Positions 1 through 7,242 are shown, counted from the stretch's first letter. The stretch is DNA of 19,861 nucleotides from CAZZIZ01 sp964654535 (GCA_964654535.1 CAZZIZ010000042.1:1-19861); one strand, 5' to 3'. Notes: a model not told the origin generated them from the letters alone. Program-made: numbers and translations.

Positions 1-1811
1 TTCTCAGCCTCGAGACTTTGAACCGCCAAGGCAATTTTTTCCTCCGACTCAAAAAACAATGTCGAGATAAGGTCTATCACGACACCCGCGCATTCGCCAA
101 TACCGATGGCTCTGATATAAGGTGCAGAATGTCCCCAGTCTACAAAGTCGTCTTCTACCAAGTTTTCTGTAGTACCAAGGTCTTTCAAAAGCTCGTAAAA
201 GTATTTTTCACCTTTCTCATCGTAGTAGTCCAAGAAAGGAAGAGCACCAGTGTTGTTCGTTTTATAATCGTCGAGAATCACGCGGAGAGCATCTGGCGTT
301 TTTTTACTCGGCAACTTAATTACTTTATCCGCAAAGCGACCTTGACCACTGCCAAGTGTACCACCACCTAACAAGATTTGTGTAGCTGGTAATATTCGTT
401 TGTCCTTATTTTTCATAGACATACCCTGAAAACCTATGGTAGCAATCATATGCTGCCCACAAGCGTTCATACAACCCGACAACTTTATGGTCATATCAGG
501 ATTCTTAGCAAACTCCGGGTATTCCGTAGTAATAACGTTTTCCAAAACATTCGACAATCCAGTACTACTTGAAATACCGAGATTACAAGTATCCGTTCCT
601 GGACAAGCCGTTAAGTCATTGAAATTGCTGTAGCCTGCATCTGCCAGACCGATACTTTGCAATTTGTTGAACCAAGTTTTAAGCGTTTTTTCTTCGACGT
701 GCCTTATAAGTATGTTTTGATTGATAGTCAGCGTAAGTTCATCACCTCCTAAAGTTTCCATCCAATCAGCGAGTTGTCTCGCTTGTTCTATAAATACATC
801 ACCCAATCTCACTTTAATACCTATGCTCTGCAAGCCATTTTTCTGAATCGAAGTGTTTTGTGATTTCCATAATTTGTAGGCGTCTTCGTTTTCAACTGAT
901 TCGTCCAAATCTGAATATGTCTCAGGTAAAACCACTTTTTCTTCGCTGTAGATTATCGGCTGAGCGTCTGGAAGCACTTTAAGTTCTTCTTTAACTGCGG
1001 CAGCAAATTGCTCAAAGCCCCAAGCTTTAACTAGAAACTTCAGTCTCGCTTTCATTCTTTTAGCGCGCTCGCCATTTCTTTCAAATACACGAAGCATGGC
1101 TTCAGCAAGAGAGAGAATTTTGTGCGCAGGAACAAACTCACTATACAAATGTGCGTGCATAGATTGCGAACCTAGACCACCGGCCATCCAGACTTTGAAA
1201 CCATGAACATCTACACCATCAATGCTTTTAGTGCGCGCAATCAAACCGAGGTCGTGCATGTAAGCCAAGGCTGTATCCGCTTCCGTGTTCGAAACAGAAA
1301 TCTTAAACTTCCTGCCCATCTCTTGACAGATTGGATTTCTCAATAAGTGTTGAAAGAGAGCGTGTGTGTATGGACGAGGATCGAATGGTTCATCCGGGTC
1401 GACTCCAGCAGTTGCTGAGGCCGTAATGTTACGTACCGTGTTCCCGCACGCTTCACGCAAAGTGATATTGTCTTTATCCAATTCCGCCCAAAGTTCTGGC
1501 GTTCTATCCAAGCTGACGTGGTGTATCTGAATATCTTGACGCGTAGTAATGTGTAAGCGGCCGGTAGAGTACTCCTCAGATACTGAACATATTCTTCTGA
1601 GCTTTGCCGCAGTCAGTTTACCATAAGGAATCTTGATGCGAATCATTTGAACGCCTTCCTGGCGCTGCCCGTAAACACCACGAGCCAAACGAAGCGATCT
1701 AAAACGCTCCTCGTCAATCTTGCCATCCTTGAATTGGGCAATTTTCTGTTCGAGTTCAATGATCTCTTTCTGAACTACAGGGTCTTCTATTTCTGTTCTA
1801 AAACTTTTCAT
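1..1811 (-). CDS. Siroheme/[4Fe-4S] sulfite (or nitrite) reductase, 3' end cut by window
   Basis: The minus frame opens with ATG at 1811 and stays open to the window edge (603 codons seen). Family knowledge: ferredoxin-type sulfite/nitrite reductases carry out six-electron reduction of sulfite to sulfide, or nitrite to ammonia, in the cytoplasm. Seen: the siroheme/[4Fe-4S] cysteines at residues 403 and 409 (CPGTDTC) and 447 and 451 (CMNAC), preceded by an N-terminal half with typical substrate and siroheme-side segments (TGRLHITTRQDIQ, CGNTVRNI). A C-terminal extension beyond the usual core starts near residue 540. I recall Bacteroidota homologues of about 700 residues that carry such a tail, so roughly 90 residues are probably missing. 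The cysteine-rich leader peptides and terminators upstream point to sulfite as substrate and to control by cysteine supply. Nitrite reductase remains possible from sequence alone. Confidence 0.9.
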   Translation of the reverse strand, partial: MKSFRTEIEDPVVQKEIIELEQKIAQFKDGKIDEERFRSLRLARGVYGQRQEGVQMIRIKIPYGKLTAAKLRRICSVSEEYSTGRLHITTRQDIQIHHVSLDRTPELWAELDKDNITLREACGNTVRNITASATAGVDPDEPFDPRPYTHALFQHLLRNPICQEMGRKFKISVSNTEADTALAYMHDLGLIARTKSIDGVDVHGFKVWMAGGLGSQSMHAHLYSEFVPAHKILSLAEAMLRVFERNGERAKRMKARLKFLVKAWGFEQFAAAVKEELKVLPDAQPIIYSEEKVVLPETYSDLDESVENEDAYKLWKSQNTSIQKNGLQSIGIKVRLGDVFIEQARQLADWMETLGGDELTLTINQNILIRHVEEKTLKTWFNKLQSIGLADAGYSNFNDLTACPGTDTCNLGISSSTGLSNVLENVITTEYPEFAKNPDMTIKLSGCMNACGQHMIATIGFQGMSMKNKDKRILPATQILLGGGTLGSGQGRFADKVIKLPSKKTPDALRVILDDYKTNNTGALPFLDYYDEKGEKYFYELLKDLGTTENLVEDDFVDWGHSAPYIRAIGIGECAGVVIDLISTLFFESEEKIALAVQSLEAE

Positions 1812-1857
1812 ATACTTTGTTGAATCGGGGTAATCTTATTTATCTGGTCTTATCTAA

Positions 1858-1891
1858 TTAAAAAAGCCTTTCAAATCGAATTAAAAGGCTT
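1858..1891 (-). terminator. Attenuator terminator 2, directly upstream of the reductase
   Basis: Read on the minus strand, AAGCCTTT (1884-1891) and AAAGGCTT (1864-1871) form an 8-bp stem with a 12-nt loop. A T-run follows, then AATTAG. It lies about 50 bases before the reductase ATG and after the stop of the second cysteine-rich peptide. A competing helix is visible: 1931-1942 (inside the peptide frame) can pair with 1878-1889, which contains the 5' arm of this hairpin, at 11 of 12 positions. That is the arrangement expected of an attenuator. Confidence 0.75.
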
Positions 1892-1918
1892 GAAAAAAAA
1901 TGTATGATATATATCGTA

Positions 1919-1996
1919 CTACAATAATTCGCCTTTTGATTCTATCGCTTGTGAGCAACAGCAAGAACAACAACACGGACAACACATAGTTTTCAT
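1919..1996 (-). CDS. Cysteine-rich leader peptide B (25 aa)
   Basis: A 25-codon frame starts with ATG at 1996 (a second in-frame ATG lies at 1987) and ends with TAG at 1919-1921. The product contains MCCPCCCSCCC, with eight cysteines in ten residues (codons at 1955-1984), followed by SQAIESKGELL. The start is preceded by an A-rich stretch, as is usual in Bacteroidota. It sits between two T-run hairpins and just before a sulfite/nitrite reductase. The most likely role is as a sensor of charged Cys-tRNA: ribosomes stall on the Cys run when cysteine is scarce. Codons 19-22 contain the sequence that can pair with the terminator arm. A metal- or redox-binding micropeptide is an alternative, but the regulatory layout fits better. 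Confidence 0.75.
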   Translation of the reverse strand: MKTMCCPCCCSCCCSQAIESKGELL

Positions 1997-2012
1997 AATT
2001 TTCGTTTCAAGC

Positions 2013-2045
2013 AAAAAAAAAGCTCATTCGAACAGAATGAGCTTT
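2013..2045 (-). terminator. Attenuator terminator 1, between the two leader peptides
   Basis: On the minus strand AAAGCTCATTC (2035-2045) and GAATGAGCTTT (2019-2029) form a perfect 11-bp stem closing a 5-nt loop. It is followed by an uninterrupted T-run (nine T counting stem bases, 2013-2021). This is a textbook intrinsic terminator, placed after leader peptide A and before leader peptide B. A short alternative pairing exists between 2073-2078 (at the peptide A stop) and 2032-2037 (loop plus arm). It is weaker than the competing helix at terminator 2. Confidence 0.85.
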
Positions 2046-2077
2046 AAGTATCTTTTGGATAGCTATACGGCCTTCTG

Positions 2078-2155
2078 TCAGAATCTATGATTCATACAAC
2101 AGCAAGTGCAACAAGCCAATGATTTAGTTATAATATTCAGTTTTTCTACTAACAC
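2078..2155 (-). CDS. Cysteine-rich leader peptide A (25 aa, non-ATG start)
   Basis: An open frame ends with TGA at 2078-2080 and contains ACCTCCCMNHRF: five Cys codons within six residues (2096-2113). There is no in-frame ATG before the Cys run. The best start is GTG at 2155, giving 25 residues. TTG at 2119 would give a 13-residue peptide. GTG 2155 lies only about six bases after a good -7 box, so the message may be leaderless or nearly so. The frame is followed by a strong T-run hairpin. Peptide B repeats the same plan about 80 bases downstream, which is the main reason to believe this frame is translated. Confidence 0.6.
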   Translation of the reverse strand: MLVEKLNIITKSLACCTCCCMNHRF

Positions 2156-2159
2156 GATA

Positions 2160-2190
2160 CAAACATAATTCTACATTGTTATACTGTCAA
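2160..2190 (-). promoter_or_regulatory. Bacteroidota-type promoter for the leader/reductase transcript
   Basis: On the minus strand TTGACA (2185-2190) is followed, after 20 bases beyond the TTG, by TATGTTTG (2160-2167). This matches the Bacteroidota vegetative consensus TTG ... TAnnTTTG with normal spacing. Transcription would start near 2153-2155, so both Cys-rich frames and both hairpins would lie in the 5' leader of the reductase mRNA. Confidence 0.65.
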
Positions 2191-2501
2191 GAATTGAACC
2201 AATTTTCTTTCAAGTATTATGTTCTTGTAAAACATTTTACGATTCGGCCCAAGCGGAAATTCACAAACGAATACTTGTTAGTGCAAAGGAAATTTACAGA
2301 TAAACTTCGAGACCTTTCGAAGCAAGAACTACGCTATGCTTATTCTTCGAAGGCTTTGTTTGCTATGACAATTTTTGGCTACACAATTTTGCCTTTTCGA
2401 ATCACTCGATTCATTTTAAACGAGCGGACAAAAAATCAAGGTATTGATGTCAATTCACAGACGTTTCTTGAATCTGATGGAGATATAAAGATTTACGTTT
2501 T
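2191..2501. other. Intergenic stretch without a supported gene
   Basis: I see no convincing gene here. The plus strand stays open for about 125 codons from 2176, but only from a TTG and with no recognisable domain. Its end runs into the structured repeat at 2502-2708. A TTCGAAG/TTCGAAGG repeat pair at about 2314-2352 is the only local structure. The stretch could be a decayed gene. Confidence 0.4.
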
Positions 2502-2708
2502 GGGCGTGCCCTCCTCCGCCTATTTGAAAATTCTTGTTCCAAGAAGCTTCAAATAGGCTTCGGTGGTCGGGCTTATCCAGCACTTCGCTTCGCTCCGGTC
2601 CCCTTCTTGTTCGGATAAAGCAATTGCTTCTACCTCTGCGAGGTAAGCAATAGCTATCCGAACAAAGGCGACTCGCCCCTAGGGGGCTATGCTTCCTATC
2701 CCTCACGC
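2502..2708. repeat. Structured intergenic repeat with two long hairpins (copy 1)
   Basis: The element is bracketed by GCGTG (2504-2508) and its complement CACGC (2704-2708). The first hairpin pairs 2518-2528 with 2548-2558 (11 bp) and 2531-2536 with 2540-2545 (6 bp) around a 3-base loop. The second pairs 2607-2617 with 2655-2665 (11 bp), 2624-2629 with 2645-2650, and 2632-2636 with 2640-2644. The segments GGTCGGGCTTATCC and CTTCCTATCCCTCACGC resemble, from memory, the conserved ends of an interspersed repeat common in Bacteroidota. A related element lies at 18071-18216. Confidence 0.65.
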
Positions 2709-2735
2709 GTAGTTTGGAGCTAGATTAAAGATGGT

Positions 2736-2756
2736 CGGCATTAGTCCACAATGCCG
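2736..2756. other. Small hairpin downstream of the repeat
   Basis: CGGCATT (2736-2742) and AATGCCG (2750-2756) form a 7-bp stem with a 7-base loop. On the plus strand it is followed by CGCTTTTATAATT, a weak T-run. It could be a terminator, or structure in the leader of the MFS gene starting at 2860. Nothing decides between these. Confidence 0.35.
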
Positions 2757-2859
2757 CGCTTTTATAATTAGATTTATAGGTATGCAATGCCATTATCAAG
2801 CTCTAATTAGCCCCTTAGGCAGAACGATGCCACTTAATAGACTAATGAATGTAGTCTAG

Positions 2860-4035
2860 ATGAAACCTTCTCGTTCAATTCTTCCTTTAATCGTCCTCGC
2901 TCAATTTTGCTGTACTTCAGTGTGGTTTGCTGGTAATGGAGTGATCAATGATCTAGTGCACAATTTTGGACTCAATGAAAGTGCATTGGGTCATTTAACA
3001 TCTGCCGTGCAGTTTGGATTCATCATTGGAACCTTGATTTTTGCCATTTTCACCATCGCTGATCGCTTTTCACCCTCCAAGGTCTTTTTAATCAGCGCGC
3101 TCATTGCTTCGTTTTTCAACTTAGGAGTCATACTAGAGAACAACTCACTCAGGAGCTTGCTCAGTTTGCGATTCCTTACTGGCTTTTTTCTTGCGGGCAT
3201 TTATCCCATAGGGATGAAAATAGCGGCAGACTATTTTGGTAAAAGCCTGGCGAAGTCGCTCGGCTTTTTGGTAGGCGCCTTGGTATTGGGAACGGCTTTG
3301 CCGCATTTACTCAAAGAGCTTACCAGTACTTTCCATTGGAAAACGGTACTAATGGCAACCTCTGCACTCTCTGTTTTGGGCGGATTACTAATGGCACTTT
3401 TCGTTCCCAACGGCCCACACCGAAAGGCGAGTCAAGGAGTCGACTTGTCCTCTTGCTTTAAAGTTTTTAAAAAGCCAGAATTTCGCTCCGTTGCCTTCGG
3501 GTACTTTGGACATATGTGGGAGCTCTATGCCTTTTGGGCATTCGTGCCGGTTATGCTAGGTACCTATGCTGCACAACACCCAGATGCGGGATTCAACATT
3601 CCGCTCTTATCCTTTCTTATTATCGGACTTGGCGGCTTAGCCTGTGTACTAGGTGGCCTGCTTGCTCAAAAAATCGGTACGCGCAAAGTAGCGGCCATGG
3701 CCTTGTTTTTGTCGGGTCTCTGCTGTTTGACCTCACCATTGGTTTTTGGAACAGCGCAGTCGAGCTTGTTCCTTGCCTTTCTAGTTTTTTGGGGAATGGT
3801 CGTTGTCGCCGATTCCCCACTTTTATCTACAATGGTCGCCCAAAACGCGCCCGCGGAAATAAAAGGAACTGCGCTTACCATAGTTAATTGTCTAGGATTT
3901 TCGATAACCATATTCAGCATTCAACTGATTACTGGTTTAGTAGAATCAACTGATTCAAATGCTATTTATACCATTCTTGCTCTGGGACCGTTTTTGGGTT
4001 TACTTTCTTTAAGTAAAAAGGGGCAAACTCAGTAG
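2860..4035 (+). CDS. MFS transporter (CynX/NimT-like)
   Basis: A 391-residue hydrophobic protein with about twelve predicted membrane segments, the standard length for the major facilitator superfamily, in the inner membrane. The N-terminus (LIVLAQFCCTSVWFAGNGVI) and a charged stretch between halves (about residues 184-205, including PNGPHRKAS) fit a 6+6 MFS fold. The general look is that of the CynX/NimT-type anion/small-solute group, but the substrate cannot be read from sequence. It starts at ATG 2860. It is the only sizeable plus-strand gene in the window, and it ends five bases from the stop of the pirin gene on the other strand, so the two are convergent. I found no clear promoter in the 150 bases upstream. 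Confidence 0.85.
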   Translation: MKPSRSILPLIVLAQFCCTSVWFAGNGVINDLVHNFGLNESALGHLTSAVQFGFIIGTLIFAIFTIADRFSPSKVFLISALIASFFNLGVILENNSLRSLLSLRFLTGFFLAGIYPIGMKIAADYFGKSLAKSLGFLVGALVLGTALPHLLKELTSTFHWKTVLMATSALSVLGGLLMALFVPNGPHRKASQGVDLSSCFKVFKKPEFRSVAFGYFGHMWELYAFWAFVPVMLGTYAAQHPDAGFNIPLLSFLIIGLGGLACVLGGLLAQKIGTRKVAAMALFLSGLCCLTSPLVFGTAQSSLFLAFLVFWGMVVVADSPLLSTMVAQNAPAEIKGTALTIVNCLGFSITIFSIQLITGLVESTDSNAIYTILALGPFLGLLSLSKKGQTQ

Positions 4036-4040
4036 TCCGC

Positions 4041-5054
4041 TTATTTTTCTTCTTCGGTGCCGTCGCTATGAAGCGCGAATCTTCCTTTCTCTCTTGCGTG
4101 TACGACTTCACGGTCCGCCCAAGGCCAGCCACCAAATTGAGTACGGCCATAGTCTGCCATCGCTTCACGAATCTCTTCTTGGGTATTCATTACAAAAGGC
4201 CCGTGCTGTGCTACAGGTTCGCTAATGGGTCTTCCTTCTAAAATTAAGAAAAAGGAATCCGCGTCACCATTTTTAATGCTGATGTCTTCTCCAGCATGGA
4301 GTTCTAAGAGTTGATCGGACTTGATAATTTGTTCATCGATTTCTATGCTATCTCCTTTGTAGTAGAAAATTGTACGACTTGCCTCGCTATTAGTTTTGGG
4401 AAGCGTCCACTTTGCCATAGCTTCCATTCTCACCGTGTATACACCGACCGCGTTTTTCGGATCAGCTGCCCAGGAATTGGGAGTAGGGGAGAGTGCAGTG
4501 CTGTCCTTGATACTTCCTGCAACTACTTGAACCGTCGTTATTTTTTCATCCCTGTCTTTATGGCTTATTACTGGAATGTCTTCCTTCCAGAGCATTTTGA
4601 AATGAGGGTCGACCATTTTGGAAACCTTGGGTAGGTTCAGCCAGATTTGAAATATCTCCAATGGATTTCCCTCTGTTTCTTTGACCAAGGGAAACATCTC
4701 CGAATGCTGAATGCCTTTACCTGCGGTCATCCACTGTACGTCACCACCCATAAAGCGTCCTGCCGCTCCAAGCGAATCGGAGTGGTCAACCACACCTTCT
4801 TTATTGATGGTAATGGTTTCAAAACCTCGGTGCGGATGATAGGGAAATCCCGGTATGTTTGTTCCGTGATACATACGCCAGCCGTCTTTTAAGACAAAGT
4901 CTTGCCCTACTGCTCTTCCTTGCAAATCTTGAAAGTCCACACCTTGTGTTGAGTTTCCTTTCGGGTATTCATCGCGGTGGTAGGCGCAAAAAATAAATGG
5001 GTCTTGGGTTTTCCAGGGGAAGCCCAGTGGTTCTATGTTTAGTATTTTATTCAT
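4041..5054 (-). CDS. Pirin family protein (metal-binding bicupin)
   Basis: The 337-residue product has the N-terminal cupin signature of pirins. The expected metal ligands are visible as H73 and H75 (YHPHRGFETIT) and H117 and E119 (GIQHSEM), followed by a second cupin-like half ending near residue 290. Pirins are cytoplasmic iron-binding proteins; some act as quercetin 2,3-dioxygenases and others in redox or stress responses. The protein is somewhat longer than many pirins (about 290 residues), with an extended C-terminus. Its ATG at 5054 overlaps the end of the small Fe-S protein gene by eight bases, so the two are translationally coupled. The whole set from 7129 down to 4041 probably forms one operon. 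The substrate is unknown. Confidence 0.92.
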   Translation of the reverse strand: MNKILNIEPLGFPWKTQDPFIFCAYHRDEYPKGNSTQGVDFQDLQGRAVGQDFVLKDGWRMYHGTNIPGFPYHPHRGFETITINKEGVVDHSDSLGAAGRFMGGDVQWMTAGKGIQHSEMFPLVKETEGNPLEIFQIWLNLPKVSKMVDPHFKMLWKEDIPVISHKDRDEKITTVQVVAGSIKDSTALSPTPNSWAADPKNAVGVYTVRMEAMAKWTLPKTNSEASRTIFYYKGDSIEIDEQIIKSDQLLELHAGEDISIKNGDADSFFLILEGRPISEPVAQHGPFVMNTQEEIREAMADYGRTQFGGWPWADREVVHAREKGRFALHSDGTEEEK

Positions 5055-5256
5055 TGACTGTGAAGCTTAATGCACCTGAGGGGCATCTATTAATTTGTTT
5101 TTTCAATTCTTCGGTAGAAGCATTTTCCATTTTTATCCAAGGTTTCTCTTTCGGTCGGTAGACCTCAGGCAGCGTACGTGCACAAACACCAGCGTGCTTG
5201 CAAAGACTTGGTTGCCACTTTATTGTGATTTCTCCATTGGTATATTCCTTGCTCAT
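5047..5256 (-). CDS. Small (4Fe-4S)-binding protein, YjdI/Fer4_19 type
   Basis: The sequence shows the divergent mono-cluster ferredoxin pattern: LCKHAGVC (Cys 19 and 25) and RCPSGALSF (Cys 58), with His 21 next to the first Cys. Three cysteines are seen rather than four. I chose ATG 5256 (69 aa) because MSKEYTNGEI... is where homologues of this family normally begin. An upstream in-frame ATG at 5307 would add 17 unconserved residues. It probably binds one Fe-S cluster and acts in electron transfer or redox sensing; no specific partner is known. It overlaps the pirin start by eight bases and follows a Crp/Fnr regulator. Confidence 0.85.
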   Translation of the reverse strand: MSKEYTNGEITIKWQPSLCKHAGVCARTLPEVYRPKEKPWIKMENASTEELKKQINRCPSGALSFTVNE

Positions 5257-5330
5257 TAGATGAATTTTGGACTCAATATCGCGCAAAAAGAGGGCTTGCG
5301 CGTTCATCTAGATGAAGAAATAAACCAAGG

Positions 5331-5870
5331 CTAGTCTTTGCGGGCAATTTTACCTCGTATCGTACTCAGGGCTTGAGGGGTAATACCTAGGTAGGTGGCA
5401 ATCATTCGTTGTGGAATGCGCTGTGGCAAATCGGGATAGGTTTCTAGAAAATAGGTGTAGCGATCTTGTGCCGGAGAGCCCATCAACATCAATACTCGAC
5501 GTTGTAACTTCCCGATACGACGATATAACAGCTGTGCGTTTTCCACCATTCTTTCTTTTCCTAAATCGGCCTTGAACAAACAATCGCGGTCAAAGGAAAT
5601 AACTTCTGAATCTTCGAGGCAATCGACGAAGAGTCGTACAGGTTCGTCAAATTCGAGGGCTTCTAAGTCTGCAATAATCCAATTCTCTGGTGCAAACATA
5701 TAGATGTGCTCTTTCCCTTTGCTGTCTATAATGTAACTGCGCAGCAATCCTCGCTTCACATAAAAAGTAGAAGCTTTAGAGTCGCCTTCACGTTGGAGAA
5801 TGCTGCCTTTTGTGAAGGTCATTGTTTCCGCTTTGGAATCAATGCTAGGGATATCAATGGCGGTTTTCAT
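5331..5870 (-). CDS. Crp/Fnr family transcriptional regulator (short form)
   Basis: A 179-residue protein with an N-terminal cyclic-nucleotide-binding-like beta-barrel (residues ~15-110, including KGSILQREGD and KRGLLRSYI), a long dimer helix, and a compact C-terminal helix-turn-helix ending in YLGITPQALSTIR. The effector-site residues of CRP are not evident, so the ligand is unknown. It ends almost straight after the recognition helix, which is normal for this Bacteroidota subgroup. ATG 5870 lies six bases after the SRPBCC gene. It probably controls the surrounding operon (pirin, Fe-S protein, SRPBCC). A paralogue with the same recognition-helix pattern is at 16502-17077. Confidence 0.9.
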   Translation of the reverse strand: MKTAIDIPSIDSKAETMTFTKGSILQREGDSKASTFYVKRGLLRSYIIDSKGKEHIYMFAPENWIIADLEALEFDEPVRLFVDCLEDSEVISFDRDCLFKADLGKERMVENAQLLYRRIGKLQRRVLMLMGSPAQDRYTYFLETYPDLPQRIPQRMIATYLGITPQALSTIRGKIARKD

Positions 5871-5876
5871 TGCACT

Positions 5877-6392
5877 TTATTTCTCTTCTATGACCCGTTT
5901 TAAACTCGCCATATTTTTATCCTCGTTCGCTTTCATGCCTCCTTGCATAAAAGGAGCCATTAATCTAAATAGACCAGTACCACTTGTTACGGTATTAGAG
6001 GTCACCGTTGTTTGATTGCCTTTTGCCTCCAAGGTCATATCATAGTCCATTATCATTGGCCCCATTGTGAAGTGCATGGCCACCTTTTTATTCGGAACTA
6101 TTTCCTTTAGCGTTTCCTGCATCATCATTTCATTGCCTTTAGGATCCAGCATATAAATGTTTGACACGGCACCAACTGTATTTTTTGTACCGCTAATGTG
6201 TTCTGTTTTTACGTATCCATCCAGCCATTGCCCTAGCGCCTTCTCATCGTTCAAGACCGCCCAAACGTCCTCTGCGGGTTTATCAACGGTAATGGAAGTG
6301 CTGTAGTTTATAGAAGGTGTGAGCAATCCTCGAACGACTACAAACAATATCAGGAGCAGGAATAGTGATAGTATGTACTTTAAGATTTTCAT
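5877..6392 (-). CDS. SRPBCC (START/polyketide cyclase-like) protein with N-terminal membrane anchor
   Basis: The 171-residue product begins with MKILKYILSLFLLLILFVVV, a signal anchor. An SRPBCC-type domain follows (residues ~28-170): SINYSTSITVDKPAEDVWAVLNDEKALGQWL is the standard first strand, helix and W/L pattern of the fold. These domains form a hydrophobic pocket for a lipid-like or small ligand; no catalytic residue is identifiable. ATG at 6392. It stands between a DUF1330-like gene (44 bases upstream) and a Crp/Fnr regulator (six bases downstream), so it is cotranscribed. The ligand and exact role are unknown. Confidence 0.82.
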   Translation of the reverse strand: MKILKYILSLFLLLILFVVVRGLLTPSINYSTSITVDKPAEDVWAVLNDEKALGQWLDGYVKTEHISGTKNTVGAVSNIYMLDPKGNEMMMQETLKEIVPNKKVAMHFTMGPMIMDYDMTLEAKGNQTTVTSNTVTSGTGLFRLMAPFMQGGMKANEDKNMASLKRVIEEK

Positions 6393-6436
6393 TTTGGTTC
6401 ATTTTATTTTTTAAACATACGTGAGAACGACAACAC

Positions 6437-7129
6437 TTACAAGCTCGAAATCACGTCGCTTTTCTTGGGCTTTCTGAATTTTAGATACTGATTAACATCA
6501 GCTTTTTCATAAAGCTGTATGCAATACATATTGCATAGCTCATTCAATAAGGCCAGCACTTCCTTGTTTTTTGCAAAGGAGAGCAGTTCATCGGTATCGT
6601 CGGCACCAAAAGCTACCGTAATTGGATAGGTGGGCGGATTACCATCGCTGGGTTTGAGATTTACAAAGAAATTGAAATGTAAGCGCACTTCCGATTCATA
6701 AACCACTTTCAGGCTTTTACCATCTATAAGCTGACGAATACTGCTAAAAAATAAATCGGTCCTATTGGTATCAACGTGAAAAACCAAGACTTCTTTTTGA
6801 TAGGGCAAGGCACTCTTAGGATTTCGTGCTTGCGTAAAAGCTGCTTCAAATTTTGCAACACCCCTTTCACGCAAACCGTTGATCAAGGAGTAATATCGAT
6901 TCGATATCATTCTCAACATAGTTCTGTGGTCGGGGTAGCGCACCACCATCCAAACTTCGGATGGGCTTTTACCAGCGATAGTGGCTATACGATTTCCAGC
7001 AAATATGGGCCTCCCTCCGGCTTTCAACAAAAGAGGCGTAACGGCTAGTGCGTAGCAACAATACATCTGATAATTCTTATACGTAATGAAGTTCGGAATG
7101 TCGGTAGGACTAAATATAGGCTCGTCCAT
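6437..7129 (-). CDS. DUF1330/dimeric alpha-beta barrel-like protein
   Basis: A soluble protein of 230 residues from ATG 7129. The frame stays open upstream to TTG 7165, which would add 12 residues. The middle segment AGGRPIFAGNRIATIAGKSPSEVWMVVRYPDHRTMLRMISN resembles the strand-loop-helix pattern of DUF1330/EthD-like dimeric alpha-beta barrel proteins, where such a 'RYP' segment is usual. The C-terminal ~100 residues (VDTNRTDLFFSSIRQLIDGK onward) have a second, weaker repeat of a similar form. No enzyme activity is established for the family. It is the first gene of the presumed operon running down to the pirin, with a candidate promoter at 7210-7242. Confidence 0.65.
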   Translation of the reverse strand: MDEPIFSPTDIPNFITYKNYQMYCCYALAVTPLLLKAGGRPIFAGNRIATIAGKSPSEVWMVVRYPDHRTMLRMISNRYYSLINGLRERGVAKFEAAFTQARNPKSALPYQKEVLVFHVDTNRTDLFFSSIRQLIDGKSLKVVYESEVRLHFNFFVNLKPSDGNPPTYPITVAFGADDTDELLSFAKNKEVLALLNELCNMYCIQLYEKADVNQYLKFRKPKKSDVISSL

Positions 7130-7209
7130 CAACTGTTCGAGTGCTGCAGTATTTATATTATCCAAAATATCAATTGTGAAATTTGTTTAACGGTCAAGCC
7201 GTTGGCGTA

Positions 7210-7242
7210 CAAAAAGTACGTGGAATATATTAATACGCAAAA
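7210..7242 (-). promoter_or_regulatory. Candidate promoter for the DUF1330-SRPBCC-Crp-pirin operon
   Basis: On the minus strand TTTTG (7238-7242) is followed, after 19 bases, by TACTTTTTG (7210-7218). This is close to the TTG ... TAnnTTTG consensus, with one extra T. The -7 segment is also part of a CGTAC-AAAAA-GTACG inverted repeat (7206-7220), which could serve as an operator or as a weak terminator for the YeeE operon ending at 7255. Confidence 0.4.

Noticed and set aside
1919..2155. Cys-rich peptides as metallothionein-like or toxin micropeptides
   Set aside because: Placement between promoter and terminators, and the pairing of peptide codons with the terminator arm, are better explained by attenuation.
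2176..2556. Plus-strand frame of 126 codons
   Set aside because: It starts at TTG, has no domain I recognise, and runs into the hairpin repeat. Its beginning overlaps the promoter of the leader transcript.
2455..2706. Minus-strand frame of 83 codons across the repeat
   Set aside because: It lies almost wholly within the structured repeat; arginine/glycine-rich composition comes from the hairpin sequence and there is no family resemblance.
7206..7220. CGTAC-AAAAA-GTACG as the terminator of the YeeE operon
   Set aside because: The stem is only 5 bp with no T-run after it on the minus strand, and it coincides with the -7 region of a candidate promoter.
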